DNA of 64,000 nucleotides from Liopterus haemorrhoidalis (GCA_963971575.1 OZ020618.1:5272501-5336500); one strand, 5' to 3'; counted from the stretch's first letter, positions 31,982 to 43,029 are shown. Notes: generated by a model not told the origin, from the letters alone. Program-made: numbers and translations.

Positions 31982-32230
31982 ATGGAAGAAACAGGGTTAT
32001 GTTCTATTTGCAAATTTATAGGAGCTCTCATTGTTGGCAAGGTACCATGCTATCATAAGCTGTTTTTCAAGTTTGATTCGGGATTTCCCCCTGGTCTCAG
32101 ATGAATATCATCTGGCACTGCTTGCAGTTTTCCAAGAATATTTTCGAAAACTGTAGGAGATATCCGAAAATGTGATTTGAAAATCTTACCGTATTTTCCG
32201 CAAATCCCCATACTTTTTCTAAAATTAATT
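31982..32230 (-). pseudogene. PIF/Harbinger transposase fragment
   Basis: On the minus strand: HFRISPTVFENILGKLQAVP, then RPGGNPESNLKNS, and after a one-base shift LMIAWYLANNESSYKFANR. This is the conserved block before the first catalytic Asp of Harbinger transposases (FR-[MI]-S-x-x-x-F-x-x-[IL]-L ... A-x-WYLA-x-x-ES-[FY]). It is truncated and frameshifted, with no DDE residues seen. Confidence 0.8.
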
Positions 32231-32488
32231 GTTCAGATTCATTAACTTCATCATTGAAAAATAATTTAACGGCAAATCGAAGTACATAATTCTGATTTAT
32301 GACTGACGTGAACTAACAGTAAAAAAACCGCCTAAAATTGTAGGGTTACATTTTATAAACATTACGTCACAATCTATGCTCGCTCTGTGTTCGAGTTGTT
32401 GCGCTTTGTCAGTGTTCTATTCATGACGTCACCATCAACTGTTCGCTCAGCGCTCGCTCTACCCTGTACAACTCAAATGTACCCACTG

Positions 32489-33057
32489 AGAAATATTTTC
32501 AAACAAATTAAAAACAAACCATATCGATATTTTACGATAATGATCGACCGTCAAGGTCATTGAATTTAGCCGGGCCAGATTTTTGATGGAGCTGCGTATG
32601 AGTGTAACGTGTCGTATGTAATGGTTTGCTAGAGGGATATATTACCGTAACGCGCTTCCGTCACCGCTCGTTATACTAACGTGCCCAAGGAGTGTTTCAC
32701 TTAAAAAAACTATTTTGCTGGCCTGTGGCATTCTTCTGTAAATTAAAACACAAAAATAAAACCAACCACCGCTTCTCACTTGAAATTAAGAACACAAGAA
32801 ATTTTCTATAAATTTAATAAAATACAATAACATTTCTTATATTACTTAAGTCTTTTCTATATTAGATTTTGGGTTTATTTCTGTCATAAACCTGGTTTTA
32901 GTCGAGTTTAAATCGACATCTTCAGAGCATATTACATTATCAATTCCAAAAATTATTCTTTAAATATTCAAAGAATAAGATACGGGCATAAAAGATAAAA
33001 ACGAAAAGACAGTGTTGGAAGAATAAAGAATAAAAATAAGGAGAAAATGTATGTAGC
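32489..33057. other. Intergenic, nothing recognised
   Basis: AT-rich sequence leading into the satellite array. No gene or element ends could be supported. Confidence 0.45.
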
Positions 33058-34650
33058 ATAACCGTTGAAATGAAGAAGAAGAAGAAGAATTTATGAAAGT
33101 GAATTCAAAAGTATACTAAGAGAAAGATGAGAAATACTGTTCGAAATGAAAAATAAAATAAAATAAAAATGAAGGACCAGAAAAGTATTTCCAAGAAGAA
33201 ATGAATAACATTGTATATAGTATAACCCTTGAAGTGAAGAAGAAGAATAATCTATGAAAGTGAATTCAAAAGTATACTAAGAGAGAGATGAAAAAATACT
33301 GTTGGAAATGAAAAAAAAAAAAAAATAATAAAAATAAAGGACCAGAAAAGTATTTTAAAAGAAGAAATGAATAACATTCTACGTAGCATAACCTTTAAAG
33401 TGAAGAAGAAGATGAATCTATGAAAGTGAATTCAAAAGTATACAAAGAGAGAGATGAAAAAATACTGTTCGAAATGAAAAAATAAAATAAAAATGAAGGA
33501 CCAGAAAAGTATTTTAAAAGAAGAAATGAATAACATTCTACGTAGCATAACCCTTAAAGTGAAGAAGAAGAAGAATCTATGAAAGTGAATTCAAAAGTAT
33601 ACAAAGAGAGAGATGAAAAAATACTGTTCGAAATGAAAAAATAAAATAAAAATGAAGGACCAGAAAAGTATTTTAAAAGAAGAAATGAATAACATTCTAC
33701 GTAGCATAACACTTGAAGTGAAGAAGAAGAAGAATCTATGAAAGTGAATTCAAAAGTATACAAAGAGAGAGATGAAAAAATACTGTTCGAAATGAAAAAA
33801 ATAATAAAAATGAAGGTCCAGAAAAGAATTTTAAAAGAAGAAATGAATAACATTCTACGTAGCATAACCTTTGAAGTGAAGAAGAAGATGAATCTATGAA
33901 AGTGAATTCAAAAGTATACAAAGAGAGAGATGAAAAAATACTGTTCGAAATGAAAAAATAAAATAAAAATGAAGGACCAGAAAAGTATTTTAAAAGAAGA
34001 AATGAATAACATTCTACGTAGCATAACCCTTAAAGTGAAGAAGAAGAAGAATCTATGAAAGTGAATTCAAACGTATACAAAGAGAGAGATGAAAAAATAC
34101 TGTGTGAAATGAAAAAAAAATAAATAAAAATGAAGAACCAGAAAGGAATTTTAAAAGAAGAAATGAATAACTTTCTACGTAGCATAACCCTTGAAGTGAA
34201 GAAGAAGAAGAATCTATGAAAGTGAATTCAAAAGTATACAAAGAGAGAGATGAAAAAATACTGCTCGAAATGAAAAAAAATAAAAATGAAGGACCAGAAA
34301 AGTATTTTAAAAGAAGAAATGAATAACATTCTACGTAGCATAACCCTTGAAGTGAAGAAGAAGAAGAATTTATGAAAGTGAATTTAAAACTATACTAAGA
34401 AAGAGATGAAAAAATACCGTTCGAAATGAAAAAAAAAAAAATGAAGGACCAGAAAAGTATTTTAAAAGAAGAAATGAATAACATTCTACGTAGCATAACC
34501 CTTGAAGTGAAGAAGAAGAATCTATGAAAGTGAATTCAAAAGTATACAAAGAGAGAGATGAAAAAATACTGTTCGAAATGAAAAAAATAATAAAAATGAA
34601 GGACCAGAAAAGAATTTTTAAAGAAGAAATGAATAACTTTCTACGTCTAA
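33058..34650. repeat. Satellite array, ~160-bp unit, about 10 copies
   Basis: Units of 153-166 bp begin near 33061, 33223, 33389, 33549, 33709, 33867, 34025, 34187, 34345 and 34498. Each contains GAAGTGAAGAAGAAGAAGAA, GAAAGTGAATTCAAAAGTAT, GAAGGACCAGAAAAGTATTT and ATTCTACGTAGCATAACC. The first two units are most diverged and the middle units are nearly identical. The minus-strand frames (33554-34657) rich in Phe/Ser/Leu are artefacts of the repeat. Confidence 0.95.
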
Positions 34651-35446
34651 AATACAACTAAACGAGAGCGCCATAAATAATTTTCGAATTGTCATGTTTT
34701 GGCGTCAACTGAATTGTGAGTAATTGTAAGTAAGATAAAACGTCAGCAGTCAAGGTTCAGATGAAAAAATAATAAAATAAATCAAACTACCTATATTATT
34801 ATTATTATTATTTTTTAAATAAATTTGTTTCTCGAGAATTTTTCCGGGATTTTGTTTATCTCAGTATTTTTCCTATATACGGTTCAAAGATCTATATATG
34901 CATGACAAATCTCAACTCCAGGTCCAACTGTTCGGCCACAGTCTACCGAATAGACACATGAGTGACAGTCTTCTTGATTATAACTATGAAATTCTAAAAA
35001 TGAATTAAGTAAAATGAAAAAAAAAAAGGAATAATAAATGATCAGAACGAAACCTGGTAAGTAATGAAAAGAAAATGGTAAAAAAGAAGAATAGATGACG
35101 CAAAATTATACAGCAAAATGTACTATACCCTGTTTGAAATGTAGAAATAGTAATAAAATCACTTGAAAGATTGAAGTCACAACCCTATTCGCTGGCGCAT
35201 AAAATTACCGACAGTCAACAAACGACGAGAGTTTGCCAAAATTATCATGTGAACATTGAATGATTACTCCCTCTTGATTCCGAACAAAGTATAATAGAAA
35301 AATAATAACAAAAGTTCAAAATTAAAAAGAAATAAAAAGTAAAATGTACAAAATATGACACAAAATTTAATAATGTAATATGAAGCTCCACATTTGACTC
35401 CTTTTGTTGATCCTCAAACCTACTATCATCAGATCCTTCAATTTTT
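34651..35446. other. 3' flank of P450 gene 1, with a family C repeat fragment
   Basis: 34840-34990 (TTTTTCCTATATACGGTTCA, TGCATGACAAATCTCAACTC) matches part of the repeat at 47530-47985. The remainder is AT-rich. No clear AATAAA on the minus strand close to the stop at 35447 was found. Confidence 0.55.
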
Positions 35447-35767
35447 TCAAATTCTCACTGTAACCAACGCATTATAAGGCCTTATTGATGGCGTAACCCC
35501 ATCTAGAATCTCTGTTGAAGGTGTTGGATCACCAGGAGGTACTTCAAACGTAAATTTCTGCAGCATAAATGTAGTGAAAAGGAATACATTTCCTTTCGCT
35601 AAAGTTTCCCCCATACAACGATGTTTACCAAAACCAAATGGTAAACAAGTGTGGGGAACATGAACTTTACCATTTTTCAAAAATCGTTCGGGTCGAAATT
35701 CATTTGGATTGTCCCATAGATCTTCAGACATGAGGGTTCCATACATATTGGCTACCAACATGGTGTC
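35447..35767 (-). CDS. P450 gene 1, coding exon 3 (haem-binding)
   Basis: Begins DTMLVANMYG after acceptor TTTTTTTAG and ends NALVTVRI-stop at 35449-35447. Contains FRPERF and LPFGFGKHRCMGE. Confidence 0.95.
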   Translation of the reverse strand, partial: DTMLVANMYGTLMSEDLWDNPNEFRPERFLKNGKVHVPHTCLPFGFGKHRCMGETLAKGNVFLFTTFMLQKFTFEVPPGDPTPSTEILDGVTPSIRPYNALVTVRI

Positions 35768-38700
35768 CTAAAAAAATAACAAGTAAGTATTGTATCTATA
35801 AAGTGTTGGATAAGTTTCAGAATTCATCAGCAAATTAATCAAATAATTCAATCAATGACATAATCGATGGAATCGATGCAATATGATTATCATTGAAATC
35901 TGGAACGATTTGTTGATTTGTATAATATTTACCTAATTTAAAATTTTTGTTATTTTCAAAATAAGTGCAAAATGATTACATCCTCTTCCTCTGATAAGGG
36001 ACCTCAAGGAGTTGTTGGATCTAAAATGGTCGTGTTTGTTTTGTTGACTCTGGATCATCAGGGACCTCAAGGAATTCAGGGGAACTCTGGATGGTCAGGG
36101 ACCTCAAGGAGTTGTGGTAGTTTTGTTTGACTCTGGATGGTCAGGGACCTCAAGGAGTTGTTGGACCTAAAAGGGTCGTGTTTGTCTTGTTGACTCTGGA
36201 TGGCCAGGAACCTCAAGGAGTTCAGGGGAACTCTGGATGGACAGGGACTTCAAGGAGTTCAGAGGAACTCTGGATGGTCAGGGACCTCAAGGAGTTGTGT
36301 TTGTTTTGTTCGACGCTGAATGTTCAGGGATCAATTATGTAGCGAATAAATATACAAGTGAATAAATATTTCAATGTTGATTTCCAGATACATTTTAGGA
36401 TACGTTAATCATTGATAAATGGCTGCATATATTTCATTTAAATTACGCTTCAATCATGGCCAACTTTACTTCTTGATAGAGTTGGTCTTACATAAATCAG
36501 TTACTTGGTCTTCTCATTCGATGGAACCGATTGCTAATAGGATTTTATATCGGTGAATTTAAAAACGCATCGATTAAAAATTTCGGTGAATTAAGAAACA
36601 GTTTGATAGATTTTCGATGCAATCAATTAGTCAATCGATGAATTCTGGAATTTGCCTATTATTGATAGAAGTAATGATTTATTTAAACTTACTTTGGGAA
36701 CAAAGTAACCTTGTAATGTTGTGTCTCTCAAAGCTCTGTGCGGTAAAATATATGTTTGACCTACAAACATTCGCAAAGCTTCGTAAATGGTGGCTTCTGT
36801 ATATGGCATACTGCAAACAAAAAATGTTACTACTTGGTATTATATAATATACATATAGGGTGGATACTTTTTCTCCAGAACCAAAGGAGGATCCAGGGGG
36901 GATCGCTCAATCCCCCCAAAAAAAGAAAGAAATAATTTATTATACAGGTAATCCTCAATTAACGACCGAGTTTCGTTCCTACGATTAGGTCGTTAAGCGA
37001 ATTGGTCGATAGTTCGTTAAACAGGTAGGTCGTAACAGGTGGAATTAACGGCAAAAAAGGCTCAAATCCAATTCTATTCTATAAATACCAATATATCTAT
37101 TCTATCTGAATTTAGGATTTTTCTTCGAAGGGTCAATAATGTGATTACCAAAAATACCTGCTAAACAAAACTGTTTGCAAAGCTTTAGATATCACTAAGT
37201 GCAAAGAAAAACCTTCGATTGTTACCATTACAAACCTTAAAAGTTAACATGACCATCAAATTTTTGTGAGAATAATCTTGGAGTGCCTCAAGGTATTGTT
37301 CTAGGACCACTATTCTTTTTTATTTTTGTAAATGATATTAAAAATGTGATAAAATATTGTAATAGCTGACGAACCTTGATTTATTCCACGACGATTTATG
37401 ACGATTTAAAGCAGCGCTTCTTAAACTTTTACATATAGCGACCCCCTTCAAGCCTAGGAAATTTTAAACGACCCACCATGTAATGAAATTAATATTGACC
37501 GTAGATGTAGGTGTAATATCGCGACATTGTAGAATCTAACTTGTAGATTCTAAAAATATTTTTATTATTATCCAAAAGTAGCAGATCTTTGTGACCCCCC
37601 TTCAGTAGTCTCGTGACCCCCCGGGGGGTCGGGACCCACAGTTTAAGAAGCCCTGATTTAAAGAATATTCAGTGAAGACTGAACTTATAAATGTTGAAAA
37701 ATCGCTGGCCAAAAATATGCTCAAACTTAATATTAAACGAACACAGGGAATTTTAATTGGAAATAATTGAACAAAAAAAAATAAAACATAGTGTTAGTGT
37801 AAAACATTTAAAAAACTTGTAGTTAAATAATTAACTGGGACTTATTTATAATGTAATATTATTAATTAGAATTTTACATGCATAAATGTATGTACAATTA
37901 TTAGTTTTATTTTTGCAAATTTGTTTATTTAATTTTTAATACTAGCTATACAAGCTAATTAATAAATTTATTATTATTATTATGTTAATATAGGAATACA
38001 TTATTCGCCAAAAATGTAGATCTCAATGTTATTTTCTTATGTTCCGGTGTAAAAGAATTCACCCGGTATTTTTGGAGTGCCTCAAGGTAGTGTTCTAGGA
38101 CTACTGCTCTTTATTATTTTTGTTAATGATATTAAAAATGTGAAATATGTTCATATATTATAATGTAGTAAGATTTGAGGATACCAAAAGTGACAACTTA
38201 TGCAACACTTCAGTAAAGTCGTATGTAATATTAAGCGTACGCGATTTGGAAATAAGTACCCAGGCAACCTAAGCAGGATTTTTATAGAAAAATCTTTACC
38301 AGCGACAAAAACTGGATAGTAACTCGTTCCTACAGAACTAAATCTATGTTTAAATAGTTTTTTACTTACTTTGCTCTATCAGTCAATTCTGGAGTTCTCT
38401 CCCTCCCAACAACCTGATCAATTTCCTCCTGTACTTTTTTCTGGACATCCTGGCAAATTGTCATATACAGAAAACAAAAAGAAAGTGATTTTGTTGTTGT
38501 TTCTGAACCAGCCATAAACATATCCAAGCAAATGGCTAACAACTGTAGTTCTGTAAAACTTTCTTTTTTATCTGGTGAATTTAGGGTCTCCAAATAAACA
38601 TCAATAAAATCCCTAGGCTCTCCATGTTTAAAAGTAGTCTTATGTCTTTCAATTTCATCTTGAAGAAACTTCCAAAGTGCATAATGGGTCTTCATATAAC

Positions 38701-39416
38701 CGGTATATCCAGAAAATTCTGGTGCAAGGAATCGTAAGAAAGGAAAATGACTGAAAAGACAACCAACCATATCAACGCATAAAAAGAGATCAGTTAAGAT
38801 CTTTTGTAGGGTTTTTAGTTGTTTATCTTCAGAACTATATCGCACTCCAGCTAACATTGTCCAAAGAGTGTTAAGGACAGATATGTTAAAGACATTTCCC
38901 ATGGGTATTATTGCTGATTCTTGTCCTCCAAGTTTATCCAGCATAGATTGGACAAGATTTCCTGATTCTTCTTCTAACATAGCACCCATATCTCTTCTTC
39001 CAAATCCAAACTCTCGTAGATGTCGTAAAATAAACCGCCTTTGCTCTGCCCAGAATTCTTCGTCTGTAAAAATAATCCCACGTCTCTTCTCCCATGTTCT
39101 TGCTTGATAGAATATCCCATTTGGTCGTCCAGCAAAGTCGTCATCTGCTAACATTTGTTTTAAAGCATCATATCCAAAACAAATTACTTGTTTATCACGT
39201 CCAACTTTAATACCAACGACTGGTCCATACTTTTTGGATAATTCAGCAGTTGCAAATACTAAGTTTCCTTTCTTTTTTCTGAGTTTGTTTATTTCTAACG
39301 CGCTTCCTAATATTGGTAGCCAAGGGGGTCCTGGAGGATAATTTGGAGGTTTTCTTGAATCCAAATATGCCAAAAGGACAAGAATTGCTATAAAGAACAC
39401 TATAGCAATCCACATC
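35447..39416 (-). CDS. Cytochrome P450 gene 1, CYP2 clan (CYP305/CYP15-like)
   Basis: ER-anchored haem monooxygenase, 494 aa from three coding exons: 39415-38370, 36810-36693 and 35767-35447 (minus strand). Seen in order: N-terminal membrane anchor (residues 2-18), NYPPGP hinge (25-30), C-helix W-x-x-x-R (W122), I-helix AGSETT (302-307), ExxR as EALR (359-362), FRPERF (412-417) and haem-binding PFGFGKHRC with Cys439. All are intact and the length is normal, so the gene looks functional. I start at MWIAIV (39415), because a TTTCTAG acceptor lies one base upstream and the paralogue has the same arrangement. The in-frame upstream ATG at 39448 would lie in the intron. Family level (CYP305 versus CYP15) is inference from overall resemblance; substrate unknown. 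It shares orientation with gene 2, about 11.7 kb away. Confidence 0.93.
35990..36335. repeat. Imperfect minisatellite in P450 gene 1 intron
   Basis: Repeated GGGACCTCAAGGAGTT and ACTCTGGATGGTCAGGGA phrases with variable spacing, in the intron between coding exons 2 and 3. The plus strand reads as collagen-like G-P-Q-G-V-V-G-P-K stretches, but stops interrupt it and there is no gene context. Confidence 0.85.
36693..36810 (-). CDS. P450 gene 1, coding exon 2 (ExxR)
   Basis: 118 nt after acceptor TTTGCAG. Encodes (N)MPYTEATIYEALRMFVGQ, then TYILPHRALRDTTLQGYFVPK, ending phase 0 at GTAAGT. Same length and boundaries as gene 2 exon 3. Confidence 0.93.
36840..37060. other. Possible MITE ends inside P450 gene 1 intron
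   Basis: GGAGGATCCAGGGGGGATCG near 36884 and ACAGGTAATCCTCAATTAAC near 36944 look like DNA-transposon termini, but no matching partners were found. Tentative. Confidence 0.3.
37290..37985 (+). pseudogene. Non-LTR reverse transcriptase relic interrupted by a hAT MITE
   Basis: GVPQGIVLGPLFF-like coding (about 37275-37340) leads into VNDIKNVIKY. A degraded catalytic box (ADEP where ADD is expected, about 37371) comes next, then the MITE at 37412-37655. RT sequence resumes as ELINVEKSLAKNMLKLNIKR (about 37681-37745), and an ATT-rich tail ends near 37980. It is antisense to the P450 gene, in its first coding intron. Many stops; inactive. Confidence 0.78.
37412..37655. mobile_element. hAT MITE with exact 8-bp target duplication, inside the RT relic
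   Basis: Ends CAGCGCTTCTTAAACTTTTA and CAGTTTAAGAAGCCCTG are inverted. ATTTAAAG flanks both sides (37404-37411 and 37656-37663). 244 bp, non-coding, with GACCCCC / GGGGTC subterminal blocks. Confidence 0.93.
38065..38155 (+). pseudogene. Second non-LTR RT fragment
   Basis: FGVPQGSVLGLLLFIIFVND then IKNV, the RT block before the YADD box. It is closely similar to the fragment at about 37275-37345, so two copies or a duplication of one element are present in this intron. Confidence 0.75.
38370..39416 (-). CDS. P450 gene 1, coding exon 1
   Basis: Acceptor AG at 39418-39417, one non-coding G (39416), then ATG at 39415. Runs to ...TPELTDRA plus AA of an Asn codon, donor GTAAGT at 38369. It contains, without interruption, the sequence that is split into two exons in gene 2 (between W122 and the next residue). 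Confidence 0.92.
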
Positions 39417-39719
39417 CTAGAAAAAAAAATAAAATTGTTAGATTGCATAAAAGCATTTTATTGAGAGGGCATAATGAAACTTGTGCATTGATGGACCAAG
39501 TTTGTTAAGAAGGAAGACTATTTTGAACCTAATATACGACGGATGTTTCCTAAATTCTGGGAATTGTGCTATAATTAAATTACGCAGAACTTATAGGCAA
39601 TGTTATTGGTGCCAGACAAGTCTCGACATGTTTATGCAACTATGTAGCGCAATATTGTTCAGTCTGATTTAAGTGTTCGACTGATATAGACGCATTTTCA
39701 TAGCACTGTTTTTGTAACC

Positions 39720-40227
39720 ATGGGAGAGACAGCAAAATCTCAACGAGCAATAATTTTCTTTTTGGGGAAAGGTGTGAAAACATCAGAAATTATTCAGCGT
39801 CTGCAAGGAGTATTTAGTGAGTCTGCAGAATCCAAAAGTACTGTTTATCGGTGGATCGATCGTTTTAAAACCGGGAGAACATCACTAGAAGACTATCCAC
39901 GCAGTAGACGCCCAAGCACGTTGGTAAATGAAAGAAACATTACTGCCGTCGAAGACCTACTGAAAGAGGATAGGCGAATGACTATTCGGCAAATTAGTGT
40001 GCGCCTAGGGATAGGTACACGACAAGTTCATGACATCTCGCATGATTGTTTGGGCGTTAGCAAGGTTGCGCCGCGCTGGTTGCCAAGGCTGTTGGGACCA
40101 GAACAGAAACTCAATAGGAAAGTTCTTTGAGGACGGCTTAAAAAAATTAGTTTATTGTTGGGATAAATGCATTCAGTTAAATGGAGATTATGTTGAAAAA
40201 CTACATTGTAATATTGACGAAAATTAA
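39720..40227 (+). pseudogene. Mariner relic: intact DNA-binding region fused to C-terminal tail
   Basis: The ATG at 39720 opens a frame of 136 codons. MGETAKSQRAIIFFLGKGVK...SKSTVYRWIDRFKTGRTSLE...RPSTLVNERN...VEDLL-x-EDRRMTIRQI...GVSKVAPRWLPRLL is the bipartite helix-turn-helix and linker of a mariner transposase. At about 40125 the sequence jumps to FEDGLKKLVYCWDKCIQLNG-DYVEKL, the C-terminal end of the same family. The whole DDE catalytic core is deleted. A one-base shift separates the two parts. It lies ~300 bp upstream of the P450 gene 1 start codon, in the opposite orientation, probably in its 5' UTR intron. Confidence 0.9.
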
Positions 40228-41554
40228 CAAAATAATAAAAATTATAGCTAAATTCAACTTTGGAAACATCCCTCGTATTTGAAGTACATATAATGTTAAA
40301 TTTCTATCAGTGCTTTAATATTTTTAGAAACATATTTTGGATAATTAATGACTCGTAAAAAACAGATATTTGGTAAGTTCCACTAAGTTTTAGTTTGTGA
40401 TAAACTCTTGATAATATCATAACTATCGAAATACAGATATCGAGTAAGATGAAAACTGTTTAATATTGTTAGATATTTTTCCTGTGTTTACATAATACTT
40501 GTAAGTGCGAAATTTCCATATAACATTCAAAATATTACACAAAATATTGCATAATTTTCAAATATGAATCAGGTTTAAAAGTGAAATAAGTACGTCTTGT
40601 ATTTTAACACATTCCGAGAGTGAAAGTCTATTGAGATTACCGAAATTTATAATATTTACATAATGAGATGTACTCGGAATTTTCTCACAAATGTAGCAAT
40701 CTATTGTTGAAATAAAAAGTAACAGTCTCACTGAGAGAATGAAAGATTTACTAAACAATAGTTTTGGAAAATATTTGGAAAAATATTAGAAAATTTTTAA
40801 ACCGAAATAATGAAGATGTAGGAACAATGTATGGGAAATTAAGTTTCATAAAAATATGAAAAGATTACATATAGATGCAGGACAGGTTGGTAAAATTTGG
40901 CTCATGAGGCAACCACCTCTTGATCGCCCTGCAGAATTTTTTATTTGGTTTAGTTGTGTTTTATTCTTTATTTTATGAGTAACCGATGAACAGAAATACT
41001 CAAAGACCTAAAATGCCGCCCTGAGGTACACCTCCTCACCTCATACGCCGGCACTGAATTGATGATGATACTTTTAAAAAGATACTACACTGTGCACTCA
41101 AGGAAATCACTGTATTTGTAAATAATTCAAAATGGGTTACGAATTTAGGGAAAAAAATACAACAAAATCAATAAATATTATATGATCTTAAATAAATAAA
41201 TAAAAAATAAAAAAATAATAGGATCTGTAGAACACGTAGATAGCCGTATAAGGGGCAGAGAAGGTAAGTTCTCAGTTTCTAGACCGCCGGCCATGGATAT
41301 GAAAGCCACGTGGCCAGTGTGACGTTTCAGCCGGTCCTATTATCGTCGTATAAACAGGTACTCATTTTTAGTATTAAATACTTGATGCTGAGTCAACCCC
41401 AGAGCTGACTGCACAATTTCAGAAGATAAAAATCGGAAGGAGGTGGGGGGATTCGTACCGGGTACAGAGGGTGTAAGGCATTCGGGCCACTGACAATATA
41501 GGGCCTCCAGTCCGTTTTATAGGGCCCCAGGAAAATAATTCTCCTTCCGCTCTT
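40228..41554. other. Intergenic, nothing recognised
   Basis: AT-rich sequence between the mariner relic and the next repeat. The minus-strand frame at 40558-40758 is not supported. Confidence 0.45.
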
Positions 41555-41801
41555 CTAGTGTTTGAGAGTAATTTTTACCGAACGCCATTTGTATAAGGGA
41601 GGTCTTGTGATTATACCGATTTTGATATTTCGAAATTTCGATGATGTTCTTGAACTGAGGTTTCTATATAATGTTTTGACTATTTTTAGCATGATGTCTG
41701 TCAGTCTGTCGGTTCATGGACACGTGTGGAGCGAATTTCACTAAACGGATTTTTATGAAACTTTGTATTTAATCTTAATCTTTTGACATCATTACCACAA
41801 T
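41555..41801 (-). repeat. Dispersed repeat family A, partial inverted copy split by a hAT element
   Basis: TTTTTACCGAACGCC, TATAAGGGAGGTCTTGTGAT and GACACGTGTGGAGCGAATTT match family A in reverse. At ATTACCACAAT the match is interrupted by the hAT element and resumes at 43030 (TTAGTCAAC). This copy lacks the long CAGA microsatellite. Confidence 0.75.
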
Positions 41802-43029
41802 CAGTGTTGTAATGTATCTAGGTATTTGTATCTAGATACAGTAACTAGATACTGTGCAAGTATCTAGTTACTGTATCTAGGTACATTTTAAAATATGTAT
41901 CTGTATCTGTATCTAGATATTTAAATCAGTATCTAAGTATCTGTATTTCAGGTACTTTTTTCAGATACTTTCCTATTTTGTCTTTTTAATAATAAAAAAA
42001 CACGTTTAGTAACTATATTTAAAGGTTGTTTGGGTAACCGTTGTTAATAAAATTATTTCATTAAAAAAAATATATATATTAGCTTACTAGTTTCGGCGTA
42101 AGCCATTTTCAGAGCTGGAAATACAATTACATTTTATTAAAATTTTATAGATAAAAATAAATTAAATAAATAAATTATAAGTTTGAGAATTATGATAAAA
42201 TACAAGTTCTATATGTAATTAATTAAATTTTGGAAAACATTCTTTTATTTTTTATTTATTTATTTTTTTTTATTTAAAAAAAAGGGAAAAAATAAAAGGA
42301 TGTTTTTCAAAATTTAATTAATTATATATATGGAATTTGTATTTTATCATAATTCTCAAACTTATAATTCATTTATTTATTTAATTTATTTTTATCTATA
42401 AAATTTTAATAAAGTGTAATTGTATTTCCAGCTCTGAATAAATTTAAAAAAATAATAAATAAAAAAAAATTAAATAATTTTATTAACAATGGTTAAGTAA
42501 AACAACCATTAAGTAATTATCTAATCTAAGAATAAGAATTAATTTTATAAATGTGAATTAAATAAAGAAAAATATAATAAATATTGTTGTTTTATTTTTG
42601 TCATCCTAAATACTCATTTAATAATCAGTAATTTATTAGCGAACAAAAAATGTTCGAGATATCCGCTGAAATTGGAATAAAAAAGTGATTTTTTTAAAGA
42701 TTACATAGGTATATAGTTAGTTAATATTTCTGACACACAGCTTCAAAGGCTATTTGTGTTTATTTTAAGAGTAATAATAGTGCATAACTTATTTTTTATT
42801 GTGAACAAATATATTCCTTGCTCTAGTTATTTCTTTTTTTTGTGGTCATTTCATTTTTCCGAAAGTATCTTAAAAGTATCTTGAAGTATCTAGATACATT
42901 GTAAAAAAAATGTATCTGTATCTAGATACTTTTTAAAATTTGTATCTGTATCTGCATCTAGATACATTTTGCCTCAAGTATCTGTATTTGTATCTAGATA
43001 TATTTTCAAATGTATCTATTACAACACTG
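41802..43029. mobile_element. hAT non-autonomous element with GTATCTAGATAC subterminal repeats
   Basis: Ends CAGTGTTGTAATGTATC and TTACAACACTG. Exact 8-bp target duplication ACCACAAT at 41794-41801 and 43030-43037. About 150 bp at each end is packed with TGTATCTGTATCTAGATAC-type repeats in both orientations, the kind of cluster hAT transposases bind. 1228 bp. No transposase frame. It contains a palindromic insert at 42024-42507. Confidence 0.95.
42024..42507. mobile_element. Palindromic element nested in the hAT element
   Basis: Arms of about 220 bp pair: GGTTGTTTGGGTAACC...TTGTTAATAAAATTATTT at the left and its complement at 42470-42507; GAGCTGGAAATACAATTACA versus TGTAATTGTATTTCCAGCTC; and CTCAAACTTATAATTCATTT at 42355. 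The centre is an A/T run near 42265. The left arm has an extra ACTAGTTTCGGCGTAAGCC segment that the right arm lacks. Confidence 0.8.

Larger units (their letters stand above)
30971..32488 (-). mobile_element. PIF/Harbinger-type element with a palindrome inside
   Basis: Left TACTGGGTACATTCGATTGT and right, inverted, CTCAGTGGGTACATTTGAGT form imperfect terminal repeats. The minus-strand segment 31982-32190 encodes a Harbinger transposase fragment. The ~711-bp palindrome at 31243-31953 lies between the left end and that fragment. Boundaries are tentative, as no target duplication was found. Confidence 0.55.

Noticed and set aside
33554..34657. Several long minus-strand open frames rich in Phe, Ser and Leu
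   Set aside because: They are the same ~160-bp satellite unit read repeatedly; no start context, no splice sites and the sequence is low-complexity.
39416..39448. Upstream in-frame ATG for P450 gene 1 adding 11 residues
   Set aside because: The added residues are encoded by a T-rich splice acceptor tract, the paralogue lacks them, and membrane-anchor P450s start as MWIAIV-like.
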